Shown: positions 8,830 to 18,059 of the stretch, piece by piece
Position numbering within the stretch: position 1 is the stretch's first letter
Layout: every line of letters starts with the position of its first letter
From: Desulfurococcaceae archaeon AG1
Lineage (GTDB): Archaea > Thermoproteota > Thermoprotei_A > Sulfolobales > AG1
Length of the DNA stretch: 64,000 nucleotides
Direction of reading: 5' to 3'
NCBI GenBank assembly: GCA_003116855.1
Contig: BEWT01000016.1
Span: 176,183 to 240,182 of the forward strand
The notes under the pieces: model-generated
The model's input: the letters and a program-made list of their open reading frames with translations, nothing else
Database searches by the model: none
Told to the model about the DNA's origin: nothing
Program-made: the position numbers and the translations under genes

Positions 8830-9141
8830 ATGGTTGAGGCTCCGCATCCTCACATAAGGATCAAGCTTGAGAGTTTTGAGGATATGGTTCTTTTTATGCT
8901 TAGCCGGGTTTCTCCAGGGTTTCCGTTAGTGACTATCACTTGTAGAGAGAGTGAATGCCTCACACTATCACCACTTTCGGAGAGGGTCTTTGTTATAATA
9001 GAGTCGCCGGTTCCTAAGGGTAAGGAGTGTAGGTATTACTATATAGACGATTCGGGCGCTATATCATGCTCCCAAAGGCCTATTATAGGGAGACCGAATC
9101 TAACCATTATAAAGGTTAAGGAGTATAGTTTTAACCTCTAG
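8830..9141 (+). CDS. Small hypothetical protein
   Basis: A 103-residue ORF following the SRP RNA, starting with ATG at 8830 after an AT-rich TATA-like stretch (TAATTATTAATATT near 8772). The product is soluble, with hydrophobic beta-like segments (FPLVTITC, RVFVIIESPV, LTIIKVKEY) and five cysteines, including two before and two after the midpoint, but no CxxC pair. I do not recognise the family. Codon use resembles its neighbours. It may be a small crenarchaeal conserved protein; it is followed by a separate gene on the same strand after 84 bases. Confidence 0.6.
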   Translation: MVEAPHPHIRIKLESFEDMVLFMLSRVSPGFPLVTITCRESECLTLSPLSERVFVIIESPVPKGKECRYYYIDDSGAISCSQRPIIGRPNLTIIKVKEYSFNL

Positions 9142-9225
9142 CTTATAGCAACACTATAGGATAGGGCGTGGTAGGGTGGTTAAAGGATATTACCGTCCCG
9201 ACCCCTTCTTAATGATGGTGGTCTT

Positions 9226-11151
9226 TTGCCCCGCCAACTGGGACCGGAAGATCTTGCTAATGTGGTGTTAGTATCAAACCCAGCTATGTTTAAAGACTCT
9301 TTGAAAGCCCTCTTTACGGTAACCAGGATCTCTGTCGATAAGGATAGGTATGAGTCTAGCATCTGGCTCTTAGATCTCTCCACGCTTGAGTATGAAGCGA
9401 TAGAAAGTAGCGTTAGTGATAGGTGCCCAACACCAGCTCCGGATGGGAAGCATTATGCGTTTCTCTCTAGAAGGACTCTTAAGGAGGATTCGAGGGGTAT
9501 AGAGATCTGGGTCTCGAGGATCGGTGGCTCTCCAAGGCTGGTTACAGTTTTCGATCTCGGCGTTAATGCTCTCTCATGGTCCCCAGACTCTAAATACCTC
9601 GCAGTAGTAGCGGTAGATGGTAAGATTGAAGAGGATGTTAAGGTTGTGGATAGGATAGATCTGTGGTTTAATAACGAGGGCTATACGTATTCTCTCCAGA
9701 AGACCTTATATATAGTTGATACTGAGAGTGGTTCTAGACAGAGGATCTCACCTGAGGGTCTTAGGATCAACACAGCATCATGGAGCCCTGATGGGAGGTA
9801 TATAGCATATGTATCTAGCAGAGATCCTGCAACCCCATATATACACCAGCTATACCTCTATGATGTGAAGAGAGAAGAACATATAAAGCTTGTGGATGGT
9901 ATAACGATAAATGATATCGCGTGGTCGCCATCATCAAATATGATAGCTATGATCGGTCATAAGAGGGAGAGAGGGTTTGCAACCCACAATAGGCTCATGA
10001 TCTATGATATCTTTGGCAACGAATTGGTAGACACTAGAGGTAAGATCGATAGAAACTTCCTTAATACTATGAACTCTGACGTTAGGGGGCCGTCATGCGC
10101 ACGCAACATAGTCTGGGGTGAGGATAACAATATATACTTCATGATCTCTGATTCAGGCGAAACTTATGTGGGATCTTACAATCCTTCGAAGGAGTTGTTC
10201 GAGACAGCCCTGAGGGTTCCTCAGAGCTCTGTTGATGAGTTCAGCGTTGTGAGGGGGGATCTAATCATAGCAACAATAATGAATCCAACGATGCCTAAAG
10301 AGATATATATAAAGAAGGGGGATGAGATTAAAATGGTAACACGCTTTAACAAGTTCTTCGTAGAGACATACAGTCTTTATAAACCTCAGCACTACAGGAT
10401 AAGGGCAAGCGATGGTGCATCGATCGATTGCTGGATCATGACCCCGGATAAGGTGGAGGGCAAGATCCCAGCGATCCTATATATACATGGCGGTCCAAAG
10501 ACCATGTATGGGTGGAGCTTTATATATGAATTCCAGTACCTAGTCTCCAGAGGCTTTGCACTAATATACTCGAACCCGAGGGGGAGTGATGGCTATTCAG
10601 AGGAGTTTGCAGATATTAGGGAGCATTATGGTGAAAGGGACTATATGGATCTCATGGAGGTTGTTGACGAGACTGTAAAAATATATAGTTTCATAGATAG
10701 TGAGAGACTAGGCGTTACTGGGGGTAGTTACGGGGGGTTCATGACTAACTGGATAATAACCAACACGGATCGTTTTAAAGCTGCTGTAACCCAGAGGTCG
10801 ATTAGCGACTGGATCTCTATGTTCGGTACCACCGATATAGGTCACTACTTTGTCCCAGACCAGATAGGATGCATCCCGTGGGAGAACCCTGAGAAGTGCC
10901 TGGATAAAAGCCCTCTAAGGTTTGCCAACAGGGTTAAAACACCCACATTGATAATACATAGTCTTGAGGATTATAGATGCTGGGTGGACCAGGCTATAGC
11001 TTTCTTCAGAGCGCTCAAGCTAAACGGCGTTAAAACAAGGCTCGTACTATTCCCCAAGGAGAACCACGAGCTTAGCAGGAGTGGTAAGCCTAAGCATAGG
11101 GTGGAGAATCTTAAGCACATATCAGGCTGGTTTGAGGAGCATCTAAAATAA
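9226..11151 (+). CDS. S9-family serine peptidase (acylaminoacyl-peptidase/prolyl oligopeptidase type)
   Basis: A 641-residue cytoplasmic peptidase that trims peptides or N-acylated residues. Residues 1-360 form the seven-bladed propeller with repeated ...LSWSPDSKYLA, ASWSPDGRYIA and IAWSPSSNMIA blades. Residues 380-641 are the alpha/beta hydrolase with the oxyanion region ILYIHGGPKTMYGW. The catalytic triad is Ser501 in GGSYGGF, Asp582 in LEDYRCW and His614 in KENHELS. There is no signal peptide. The start is a TTG at 9226 behind a GGTGG ribosome-binding site. The S9C members with this motif set are annotated as acylaminoacyl-peptidases; substrate preference is inferred only. Confidence 0.88.
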   Translation: MPRQLGPEDLANVVLVSNPAMFKDSLKALFTVTRISVDKDRYESSIWLLDLSTLEYEAIESSVSDRCPTPAPDGKHYAFLSRRTLKEDSRGIEIWVSRIGGSPRLVTVFDLGVNALSWSPDSKYLAVVAVDGKIEEDVKVVDRIDLWFNNEGYTYSLQKTLYIVDTESGSRQRISPEGLRINTASWSPDGRYIAYVSSRDPATPYIHQLYLYDVKREEHIKLVDGITINDIAWSPSSNMIAMIGHKRERGFATHNRLMIYDIFGNELVDTRGKIDRNFLNTMNSDVRGPSCARNIVWGEDNNIYFMISDSGETYVGSYNPSKELFETALRVPQSSVDEFSVVRGDLIIATIMNPTMPKEIYIKKGDEIKMVTRFNKFFVETYSLYKPQHYRIRASDGASIDCWIMTPDKVEGKIPAILYIHGGPKTMYGWSFIYEFQYLVSRGFALIYSNPRGSDGYSEEFADIREHYGERDYMDLMEVVDETVKIYSFIDSERLGVTGGSYGGFMTNWIITNTDRFKAAVTQRSISDWISMFGTTDIGHYFVPDQIGCIPWENPEKCLDKSPLRFANRVKTPTLIIHSLEDYRCWVDQAIAFFRALKLNGVKTRLVLFPKENHELSRSGKPKHRVENLKHISGWFEEHLK

Positions 11152-11165
11152 CTCGGGTAGAATAT

Positions 11166-12329
11166 ATGGACATGCTGAAGGTTCTAATACTAGCAGGCGG
11201 GTCTGGTAAGGAGATAGAGCCCCTAACAAAGGGCGAGCCAAAAGCCTTTCTAAGGATCCTTGGTAAGAGCATAATCTCCCATGTTGTGTCAAGGTTAGTG
11301 GCAGTCGGTTATAAAAACATATACATAGTGAGTGACAAGCCCGAACTTATGGAGAAAGAGGTTAGTGAGTACAAAAGGGTCTCGACGATAAGTGTGGTGG
11401 AGCAGAGAGGAGTAGGTGTAGAAGCAGCCCTCTTATCAGCCCGCAATAAAATGGATCTAGAGGAAGGGGAGAAGTTCCTGTTAGTATATGGGGATATACT
11501 GGTTAATCCCTCAGCATATATCTCAATACAGAGAGCAGCATTCGAGAGTGGTTTTGAAGGGGCAATGCTAGCTGTCCCGGAGACTCCTCTTCAGAGCCAT
11601 GGTGTGATTGAAGTTAACGAGTGGGGCGAGGTTGTGTCCGTTAGACAAGCTAGCGAGGCTTCCTATCGAGGCGATGAGGCTAGATATATATCGGGAGGGA
11701 TCTATGTTTTTAGCTCCACGATCTTCGATCTTGTCGAGAAACTAGGCGATATAGTGAGGGCCTACGACGCTATATGTAGGGAGAAAAGGATCAAGGCTAT
11801 CTTCTGGGGGCATTATTGGGTAAACATAGGAAGTCCATGGGATCTTCTCACAGCCAGCTATTACATGCTTAGCGAGCTGGATAGGAGTTATATAAGTGCT
11901 AGAGCATCTATATCGAAGTCAGCAATCATAGAGGGCCCTGTAATCATAGAAGATGAAGCAGTGATAGATCATAATGTGATTCTTAAGGGGCCTTTATATA
12001 TAGGTAAAGAAGCCTTCATAGGTGTTAACACCTTTATAAGAAACGCAACATCCATTGAGGATAGAGCTGTGGTTGGTTCTTACTCAGAGATCAACAGATC
12101 TGTTATCATGAGGGAGGCAACCATAGGTAGGGGTAGCTATATAGGCTACTCGGTAGTTGGTGAGAGAGCAGTCATAGAACCCAATGTTGCTACATGGAAC
12201 ATAGCATACAGACCTGAAAGAAGATCTCTAGCCAAGGGGAAAGAATATGCAAGGATAGGATGCACAATAGCAAAGGGTTCTAGGGTGAAAGCCGGATCTA
12301 TATTAAATCCAGGAGAAATAATAGTCTAA
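11166..12329 (+). CDS. Sugar-nucleotidyltransferase-fold protein with left-handed beta-helix
   Basis: A 387-residue two-domain protein 14 bases after the peptidase gene. Residues 1-230 match the NTP-transferase Rossmann-like fold (LILAGGSGKEIEPLT at the N-terminus, then VYGDILVNP and YWVNIGSPWDL). Residues 240-387 are a left-handed beta-helix with hexapeptide repeats (AIIEGPVIIEDEAVIDHNVI and on). Archaeal homologues are bifunctional sugar-1-phosphate nucleotidylyltransferases/acetyltransferases making UDP- or dTDP-sugars. The conserved pattern GxGTRLxPLT reads GSGKEIEPLT here, so the arginine that binds the triphosphate is replaced by glutamate; activity may be altered or lost. It could act in glycan supply or as a regulatory homologue. 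Confidence 0.75.
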   Translation: MDMLKVLILAGGSGKEIEPLTKGEPKAFLRILGKSIISHVVSRLVAVGYKNIYIVSDKPELMEKEVSEYKRVSTISVVEQRGVGVEAALLSARNKMDLEEGEKFLLVYGDILVNPSAYISIQRAAFESGFEGAMLAVPETPLQSHGVIEVNEWGEVVSVRQASEASYRGDEARYISGGIYVFSSTIFDLVEKLGDIVRAYDAICREKRIKAIFWGHYWVNIGSPWDLLTASYYMLSELDRSYISARASISKSAIIEGPVIIEDEAVIDHNVILKGPLYIGKEAFIGVNTFIRNATSIEDRAVVGSYSEINRSVIMREATIGRGSYIGYSVVGERAVIEPNVATWNIAYRPERRSLAKGKEYARIGCTIAKGSRVKAGSILNPGEIIV

Positions 12330-12394
12330 AGATCTAAGATCTATACTATGTATATATTCACTCGCTAACATGTTCCTATCTGAGGAGCCTCTGG

Positions 12395-12772
12395 ATGCAG
12401 TGGGATAAGGAGAGATTTAGGAGGATGTTTCCAAACCTCTATAGAGAGATCAGTGAAAGCGATACTAAAATTAGTATTAGTATTAACTATAGAAGAGGCG
12501 AAGACCCCTGGAGAGGTTATGAGCCATCGCCCGAGGATTTTATAGCCAGAGCTAGCACTCCGGAAGAGGCTGAAGAGGTTATAGAGTATCTCGAGAGAAC
12601 AGGCAGAATCTCTAGAGAGAAGGCAGAAGAGTTGAGGAACAAGCTCCGCCAGAAAGGCTTGGAGGGCTTCGGAGAGAGAAGAACACCTGGGTATTATTTC
12701 AGAAAAATAGCTAGCAAGAGTACCAAGGATGGAGAGCTTGGAGAAGCCGAGGAGAAAGATATGCATATTTGA
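12395..12772 (+). CDS. DUF2095-family archaeal protein
   Basis: A 125-residue acidic and basic soluble protein. The order MFPNLYREIS, a variable strand, GYEPSPEDFIARASTPEEAE, VIEYLERTGRISREKAEEL, then GLEGFGERRTPGYYF matches the archaeal DUF2095 family as I remember it. Function is unknown. A TATA-like GTATATATT near 12349 and a GAGGA ribosome-binding site at about 12382 precede the ATG. The 3' end overlaps the following HAD gene by 44 bases in another frame, so the two are translated from one message. Confidence 0.7.
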   Translation: MQWDKERFRRMFPNLYREISESDTKISISINYRRGEDPWRGYEPSPEDFIARASTPEEAEEVIEYLERTGRISREKAEELRNKLRQKGLEGFGERRTPGYYFRKIASKSTKDGELGEAEEKDMHI

Positions 12773-13301
12773 TCTCGACGGAGTGGTTTTTGACGTATCA
12801 CAGAGACTCGCAATAGCTGAGAGCGAGGCTAAGGATGATAAGGAACTGTTCTGGAACATCTTTTTAAGAGAAGATCTCATGGATCTGGATAAGCCTAGAA
12901 AGGCAGGTATAGAGGCTATACAGAGATGTATAGATAAAGGCTACTATGTTTTATTCCTAACCGGCAGACCGGATAGGCTTATAGATAAAACCAAAGAACA
13001 GCTTGGGAGGATAGGGATCACACTGGGGGAGAATATATATTTAATAATGAGACCGTCAAGCGGTTCTAAAAACATGTTCAAGCCTCCCTTTATATATATC
13101 CCAAGAGTGCCGGAGAGGATGGATTCTAAGACCTTTAAGCTAAAGATCCTGAACGAGATCTCCAAGGTCTATGAGATAGTGGAGATCCATGAGGATGATG
13201 TAGAGATCCTGAAGGAGATTTGGAAAAGGTATCATCATGTTAAACTCTATCTCCATATAGGGGAAGAATGCAGGGTATACGAGGGTAAAAGGCTCTTCTA
13301 A
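12729..13301 (+). CDS. HAD-superfamily hydrolase
   Basis: A 190-residue protein with the HAD phosphatase motifs: motif I IFDLDGVVFD near residue 13 (two nucleophile/acid aspartates), motif II LFLTGRPDRL near residue 75, a lysine in the SKTFKLKIL segment as motif III, and an acidic motif IV in EIHEDDVEIL near residue 153. The compact cap and motif II TGRP resemble the polynucleotide-kinase-phosphatase-like and acid phosphatase subgroups. The substrate is unknown. The ATG used lies inside the preceding DUF2095 gene; the later Met45-equivalent would be too short to keep motif I, so the upstream start is right. Confidence 0.8.
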   Translation: MESLEKPRRKICIFDLDGVVFDVSQRLAIAESEAKDDKELFWNIFLREDLMDLDKPRKAGIEAIQRCIDKGYYVLFLTGRPDRLIDKTKEQLGRIGITLGENIYLIMRPSSGSKNMFKPPFIYIPRVPERMDSKTFKLKILNEISKVYEIVEIHEDDVEILKEIWKRYHHVKLYLHIGEECRVYEGKRLF

Positions 13302-13465
13302 TTATCTACAGGGTTTGGGCTTTATAGCGATGACATAGTATTACTTAGCACCAACCATTGTCTCTAAATAAGGATCTAAATCAGGCTAGATAGAAAGGAT
13401 AAAGAGAAGGGATGAAGGATCCTTCTTAGAATAAAGGGATAATCTATGAAGGGTTATTGGCTGGG

Positions 13466-14191
13466 CTATCTCTTCTTAAGCCCTGTTCTCCTAGCAGCTA
13501 TATGTCCTACCTTCCTGCCTGGAGGAGCTCTTCTAGATACAGTGGTTGGGTGGGACTCGCTCTGATGAGATCCTCCTCCAAATTTATGCGACACAGGGTT
13601 CATAGCAACTCCTCTGACTCTTGGCCATTTCCTAGCAGTAGCCTTATACTTATGATAAGATGCGCCAGCCTTTAGGAGAGGCTTTTCCAGTCTTCCCGCC
13701 CCTGCCGGGACACCTATTGTTGCTCTGCAGCTCTCCATAAGCTCTACCATTTTCCCGCTTGGTAGCTGGATCAATGCTTTGCCTGGGGTCTTGCTAACAA
13801 GAACAGCATAGCTACCAGCCCTTCTAGCGATTGTACCCCCATCACCTGGTCTCCTCTCTATATTACAGATCTTGGTTCCCTCAGGGATCGCCTTTAGAGG
13901 CAGTATGTTTCCTGGGAGCGGGGGAGCTTCTAAGCCTATCTGGATCTCCTGCCCAATGCCGAGACCCTCAACTGCTACTGTGTAGAACTCTATACCATTT
14001 GCTGTTATTATCCTTGCCAAGGGCGTCCACCTACCCGGGTCGTGTAATAGTTCCGCAACATAGGCGATCAAGGTTTTTTCGCCTAGCTTCTCTTGAGGCG
14101 GATATCTAGCAGGCGCTACTTTTATGTGGGACGGTGATCTGAATACCGATGTCCCTCTCCCAGCCCTTTGTTGGAGAAGCCTCTTGCCCAT
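13466..14191 (-). CDS. rpl2: 50S ribosomal protein uL2
   Basis: A 241-residue homologue of uL2, the peptidyl-transferase-centre protein needed for subunit joining. It begins MGKRLLQQRAGRGTSVFRSP and carries the conserved RGVAMNPVSHKFGGGSHQSE segment containing the essential histidine region near residue 200 and a basic C-terminus. It is the last gene of a uL3-uL4-uL23-uL2 operon. In most archaea uS19, uL22 and uS3 follow directly; here the next genes are a convergent HAD hydrolase operon, so the cluster is broken at this point. Confidence 0.97.
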   Translation of the reverse strand: MGKRLLQQRAGRGTSVFRSPSHIKVAPARYPPQEKLGEKTLIAYVAELLHDPGRWTPLARIITANGIEFYTVAVEGLGIGQEIQIGLEAPPLPGNILPLKAIPEGTKICNIERRPGDGGTIARRAGSYAVLVSKTPGKALIQLPSGKMVELMESCRATIGVPAGAGRLEKPLLKAGASYHKYKATARKWPRVRGVAMNPVSHKFGGGSHQSESHPTTVSRRAPPGRKVGHIAARRTGLKKR

Positions 14192-14203
14192 AGGATCATC
14201 CCC

Positions 14204-14497
14204 TCACAATAGTCCTAATTTTGTAGCAACATCGGAGGCTTTATATTCATCTGAGAGTCTGACATATGCCTTTTTCTCTCCGGTCCTGGTTATGAGGGTC
14301 CTTACACTGACAACTTTAACGCCATACAGGGTTTCTATGGCTTCTTTGATTTGTTTCTTGTTAGCGCTCCTCGCCACTATGAATGTGAGCGTATTCATCC
14401 TCTCAATGAGGAGGATAGCTTTTTCGCTTGAAACAGGTCTCACTATGATCTTTTGTAGATCTAGGCTCGGACTCTCGGTCTTTACCTCTTCACTCAT
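14204..14497 (-). CDS. rpl23: 50S ribosomal protein uL23
   Basis: A 97-residue protein with the uL23 signature (RPVSSEKAILLIERMNTLTF near residue 20 and AIETLYGVKVVSVRTL near residue 54). It sits at the polypeptide exit tunnel and contacts SRP. Its start overlaps the stop of uL4 by four bases, and uL2 follows after 12 bases, so it is translationally coupled within the ribosomal operon. Confidence 0.96.
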   Translation of the reverse strand: MSEEVKTESPSLDLQKIIVRPVSSEKAILLIERMNTLTFIVARSANKKQIKEAIETLYGVKVVSVRTLITRTGEKKAYVRLSDEYKASDVATKLGLL

Positions 14498-15312
14498 ATA
14501 TAGATCACCCTGAACTTTTCTCCCAGCATTTTTACAGCCTCTTCAGATATTATCATAAGCCTCCCAGGAACGCCTCCAGGGGCTAGGTGTTCGATGCTTA
14601 ACAGGTTTATATGCACAGCATCAACGCCGGGCATGTTTCTAAAGGCTGCTATAGCCTTTGAATCCTGTTTAGATACAACTACCAACACACTCTTTGGCTC
14701 AATATACCTCCTACCCCTCATCTTACCCTTACCAGCTCTTATCCTAATTCTACTCTGAACCCTCTCTATATCGCTCCACAAACCTATGTTTTTAAGAAAC
14801 TCCTTAGCCTTACGAGCACTATCGAGATCCTCGAACTCCTGTGTGACAACTACCGGGAGCGTTAGATCGTTGCTCACTATATGACCCCTCTTTAGAACAT
14901 ACTCTCTCATAGATGTGGCTGATATCGCGCTTGCTATAGCGTATAGTCTCTCCTTATGGTTTATCTCCTCCCTCACCACCTTCGCTGATGTGGGGGCATG
15001 GGCTCTCCTACCACCACGGGTCATTGGCGCGAACACCGCTCTTCCGTTATCAAGCCTTGGGACCCTTGCAACACTATAGCCTACACCCCAGCTCTCTCCA
15101 ACCCTCCTCTTACCAGCTAGGGGGTCTCTTCCCTGTGGTTGTATAGCTGCTGATAATGCTGCGTGGTGAGCCCTCCTTATAAGATCGATCCTAACAGGTA
15201 TCGAGAAAACATCTGGAAGGGTGATTCTAGAGACCGGCTTACCCTCGATACTATATACATTAACCTCGGGAGGCTTCATGATCCTCGGCACGACGAGCTC
15301 TATAGCGCCCAT
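14494..15312 (-). CDS. rpl4: 50S ribosomal protein uL4
   Basis: A 272-residue archaeal uL4 lining the exit tunnel. It shows the archaeal N-terminus KPPEVNVYSIEG, the QGRDPLAGKRRVGESWG tunnel-loop region near residue 58, and VPRLDNGRAVFAP. A ribosome-binding site GGTGATCC precedes the ATG with about 3 bases of spacing; it lies 11 bases after the uL3 stop. The ten residues before MKPPEV are longer than in many homologues, so an internal ATG could also serve. Confidence 0.95.
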   Translation of the reverse strand: MGAIELVVPRIMKPPEVNVYSIEGKPVSRITLPDVFSIPVRIDLIRRAHHAALSAAIQPQGRDPLAGKRRVGESWGVGYSVARVPRLDNGRAVFAPMTRGGRRAHAPTSAKVVREEINHKERLYAIASAISATSMREYVLKRGHIVSNDLTLPVVVTQEFEDLDSARKAKEFLKNIGLWSDIERVQSRIRIRAGKGKMRGRRYIEPKSVLVVVSKQDSKAIAAFRNMPGVDAVHINLLSIEHLAPGGVPGRLMIISEEAVKMLGEKFRVIYI

Positions 15313-15323
15313 CCAGGATCACC

Positions 15324-16340
15324 CTATACCTTTGACTCCAAGGATATATACGTTATTCTCGGAACACCGCTAACCTTATACGGAGGATTCCTTATAGGGT
15401 ATCTTAGCACCAGGGGTCTTTTTGGAGGTCCTTGTAGGCTTCCGTGTATTAATAGATAATCCGATCTGACGAGACCGTAGTGGGGGAACCCGCCGAGGGG
15501 ATTTATCTCTTTAGGATCCTCCCCTATCTTTAGTATCCTCTTATTATACTCAGTCCTCCTGTGAAAGCCCATCTGTCCAGGTTGTGGAACCTCTGAGAAT
15601 GTGCTCCTTGCAGGGCTCCTAGCACCAACCTTCCTACTACCCTTTCTATGTTTATGCCACCTTGGCAGCTCTTTCACACCGAACCTCTTTATAACTCCCT
15701 GGAAACCCTTACCCTTGGTAACCCCGATCACGTCTATAAACATTCCTGGTGAAAACACTTCTGAAACCTTGACTGGGTGTCCGAGAATCTTAGAGACATA
15801 TTCTAGCCTTCCTGCAATGTCAAGGCCTCCTACAGCTATTTCCAGGAGATCTGGTTTCTTCTTCTCAAGACCGCCAGTTAGCTTTGGCTGTGTTGCTACT
15901 ATCACAGACACCCTCTGGATCTTTGATAATGCTTCCATAGCCAGTTTCAATGCCTTATCAATATCGTTGGGCCTGAAAGTAACAATCTTTCTGTGGATTT
16001 CAAGCTCCCTGGGAGGCTCGATCCACCCCTCTGTTAGTGTGTAGAGCCCCTTAACCGGATCGCTTGCGTATACTCTGAGTGCTAGAGGTATAATAGGGGG
16101 TGTCTCCACAACCGTGACAGGTACAAAGATCTCTCTCCCCTGGGTAGGGCTCCCCTCTCTATCATCTATTATTATAGCGTGAGTCATCCCAACCTTATAT
16201 CCTATAAAACCTAGTAGTACTGCTCTGTCGAGGTTTATAGTGGGCCAGCTCCTAACCCTAGGAAGGAGTCTAGAAGCTCTCTTCCTAGGTCTGAAGCCAA
16301 GGCTCCCTCTCCTTGGCGCTGAGAACTTCCTATGCCCCAA
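15324..16340 (-). CDS. rpl3: 50S ribosomal protein uL3
   Basis: A 338-residue archaeal uL3 that nucleates 50S assembly. The N-terminus GHRKFSAPRRGSLGFRPRKR is strongly conserved and is preceded by a TTG at 16340; no ATG is available in frame there, so TTG is the start. The central GVTKGKGFQGVIKRFGVKEL and the histidine-rich PRWHKHRKGSRK segment are typical. It is the first ribosomal protein of the operon and follows the SPOUT methyltransferase gene after 42 bases. Confidence 0.96.
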   Translation of the reverse strand: MGHRKFSAPRRGSLGFRPRKRASRLLPRVRSWPTINLDRAVLLGFIGYKVGMTHAIIIDDREGSPTQGREIFVPVTVVETPPIIPLALRVYASDPVKGLYTLTEGWIEPPRELEIHRKIVTFRPNDIDKALKLAMEALSKIQRVSVIVATQPKLTGGLEKKKPDLLEIAVGGLDIAGRLEYVSKILGHPVKVSEVFSPGMFIDVIGVTKGKGFQGVIKRFGVKELPRWHKHRKGSRKVGARSPARSTFSEVPQPGQMGFHRRTEYNKRILKIGEDPKEINPLGGFPHYGLVRSDYLLIHGSLQGPPKRPLVLRYPIRNPPYKVSGVPRITYISLESKV

Positions 16341-16382
16341 CCATTACCACGCTCTGTCTGAATGATACTCAGTATAGAGAGC

Positions 16383-17270
16383 TTAAAACCGTTTAACCTT
16401 GAAAATAACGCTGTTCAGAATTGCTAGGGTTATGTAGAGAGCCTCATATGTCCTTATACTCCTCACGCCCTGGAGAGGAGCGCTGTTAAGTTTGTAATGG
16501 TTAAGCATATCTATATTCCACCCCTCTTCTTCAGCTATCTCATCAGGATCTTTATCCGGAGATCCAAAGATCACAGATATGCCTTTCCTCACACCCTCTA
16601 TTCTTGCAGCAAGATCTTCCCCGTGGGATCCCTCTTTAGTTGACACTATATATAGGTCCTCGTCCGAAGCTTTAACGGAATCCTTAAGACTATCATAGAT
16701 CTCAACAGAATATCCCCAATATATGCTTTCAACTTCTCCCTGTGTGGCTAGACGGCTAACACTACCGTTGGGAGTAACAACTACATATACCAGGTCGCCT
16801 TTTCTAACCCATTTCGCCTTGTTAGCATCAAGACACACGATTCTTGCTAAGCCGGCTTCTAAACATATATTCCTATTATCAACACTCAGAGCAAGAGCAG
16901 GTCTAATATGCTCCCTAACAAGATCTTCTTCAGTAACGTGGGAGGCGGTAGCCAAGGGTGGTAGGAGACCTACGGCCCTAAGATCGCGGTCTATTTTGAA
17001 AAGCTTCTTCCTAAGATATGGTGGTGATGCCATATACTCCAAGATCTTTCTCATAAAAATGAGATCTCTAGCACTAGACCCAGGATCCCTATATACACGT
17101 ATCTTTCTAACCCTGAATATAGCTGCAGCCCTAGCAACAAGTCCTAGTACCATGGTTCTCTTTGCTATCCCGTGCTCGACGGATATCAGAGATGATGGTA
17201 TATGTATAGATAATCCTAGCCCTCTCTCAGGCGGCGGCCATGCAAAAACCTTATCCAAGTCCTTTGTCAA
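16383..17270 (-). CDS. SPOUT-fold RNA methyltransferase homologue (archaeal C9orf114/SPOUT1 family)
   Basis: A 295-residue protein with an N-terminal SPOUT half (LSIHIPSSLISVEHGIAKRT and RKIRVYRDPGSSARD), a small OB-like insertion (residues 115-180, with WVRKGDLVYVVVTPNG) and a C-terminal knot region ISVIFGSPDKDPDEIAEEEG ... LNHYKLNSAPLQGVRSIRTYEAL. This is the archaeal family related to human SPOUT1/C9orf114, predicted to methylate rRNA. In archaea it lies just upstream of uL3, as here, which supports a ribosome-assembly role. The start is a TTG at 17270; a later TTG or ATG is possible. Confidence 0.82.
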   Translation of the reverse strand: MTKDLDKVFAWPPPERGLGLSIHIPSSLISVEHGIAKRTMVLGLVARAAAIFRVRKIRVYRDPGSSARDLIFMRKILEYMASPPYLRKKLFKIDRDLRAVGLLPPLATASHVTEEDLVREHIRPALALSVDNRNICLEAGLARIVCLDANKAKWVRKGDLVYVVVTPNGSVSRLATQGEVESIYWGYSVEIYDSLKDSVKASDEDLYIVSTKEGSHGEDLAARIEGVRKGISVIFGSPDKDPDEIAEEEGWNIDMLNHYKLNSAPLQGVRSIRTYEALYITLAILNSVIFKVKRF

Positions 17271-17519
17271 GCAGGATCCCTATTGTAGTGTTGTAAAAAA
17301 GAAGAATTATGAGCTATGGTAATAATCAATGATCGATGTTTATCTGTGGGTTGTTTAAAGCATCGAGGGTTCTCTATTGGTTGTTGCGGAACAATAATTA
17401 TCATCGATCCTATGTGGCTCTGGTGATATGCTTGTGGGTGTTGACGTACCTGACTAAAAGATTGCAGGATAGTATGCTGGGATCTAATTGAATCGGATCT
17501 TTTCGGTTTTTATACGTTA

Positions 17520-18059
17520 TTATCTATAAACCATAACATATACCCAGTTAACATGAAGTACAGTTTGGTTTAGCTCCTTGGCGCCTCCATGATCCCTAAG
17601 GGTTTCTAGGAGAACAACTCTTGCCGGGAGCGTGTTTAATCTACGGATCTCACTGTACATCCTTTTCAATGTGGTCTCTAGATCGAATGATTCCATCTCA
17701 AATGCGTCGAGAGCTTTTATCCTCTCTTCATAGGATGCTAGATACGCTCCAGATAGGTTGACCAGCACCTCTCCAGGATCTATTTCACCCATATCACCAA
17801 GTATCTTGGTATCTATAACAACTCCTTCACCAGTCATAACCCTAAATATATATTTCTCGATATTCCCGTCTAACAACATCTGATGGATCCATCGATAATA
17901 TATGGGGGGCGTCTTCTCCTCAGGCACAACGTATTTTAAGACATATTCAAAGACCCAGACCAGGTCTGCAGACACCTCTCTTTGCTCTCCAAGCCATTTT
18001 ATGACGAAATACTTACCGCTATTCTCAAACTCTCTTGCCTCCTCGATATGAGGCTGCAT
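17520..18059 (-). CDS. Hypothetical protein
   Basis: A 179-residue soluble protein, net acidic, with alternating helices (EEAREFENSGKYFVIKWLG, VFEYVLKYVVPEEKTP, RIKALDAFEMESFDLETTL). No signal peptide, membrane segment, metal-binding cluster or nucleotide-binding motif is visible, and I do not recognise the family. A TATA-like TTTTAATAAG near 18105 and a GAGGAG ribosome-binding site shortly before the ATG at 18059 support expression. It stands alone between the ribosomal cluster and a nucleotidyltransferase gene. Confidence 0.65.
   Translation of the reverse strand: MQPHIEEAREFENSGKYFVIKWLGEQREVSADLVWVFEYVLKYVVPEEKTPPIYYRWIHQMLLDGNIEKYIFRVMTGEGVVIDTKILGDMGEIDPGEVLVNLSGAYLASYEERIKALDAFEMESFDLETTLKRMYSEIRRLNTLPARVVLLETLRDHGGAKELNQTVLHVNWVYVMVYR

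Noticed and set aside
12365-12880. 171-aa minus-strand ORF
   Set aside because: Antisense to the DUF2095 and HAD genes, both of which have family motifs; the antisense product is serine/leucine-rich shadow coding.
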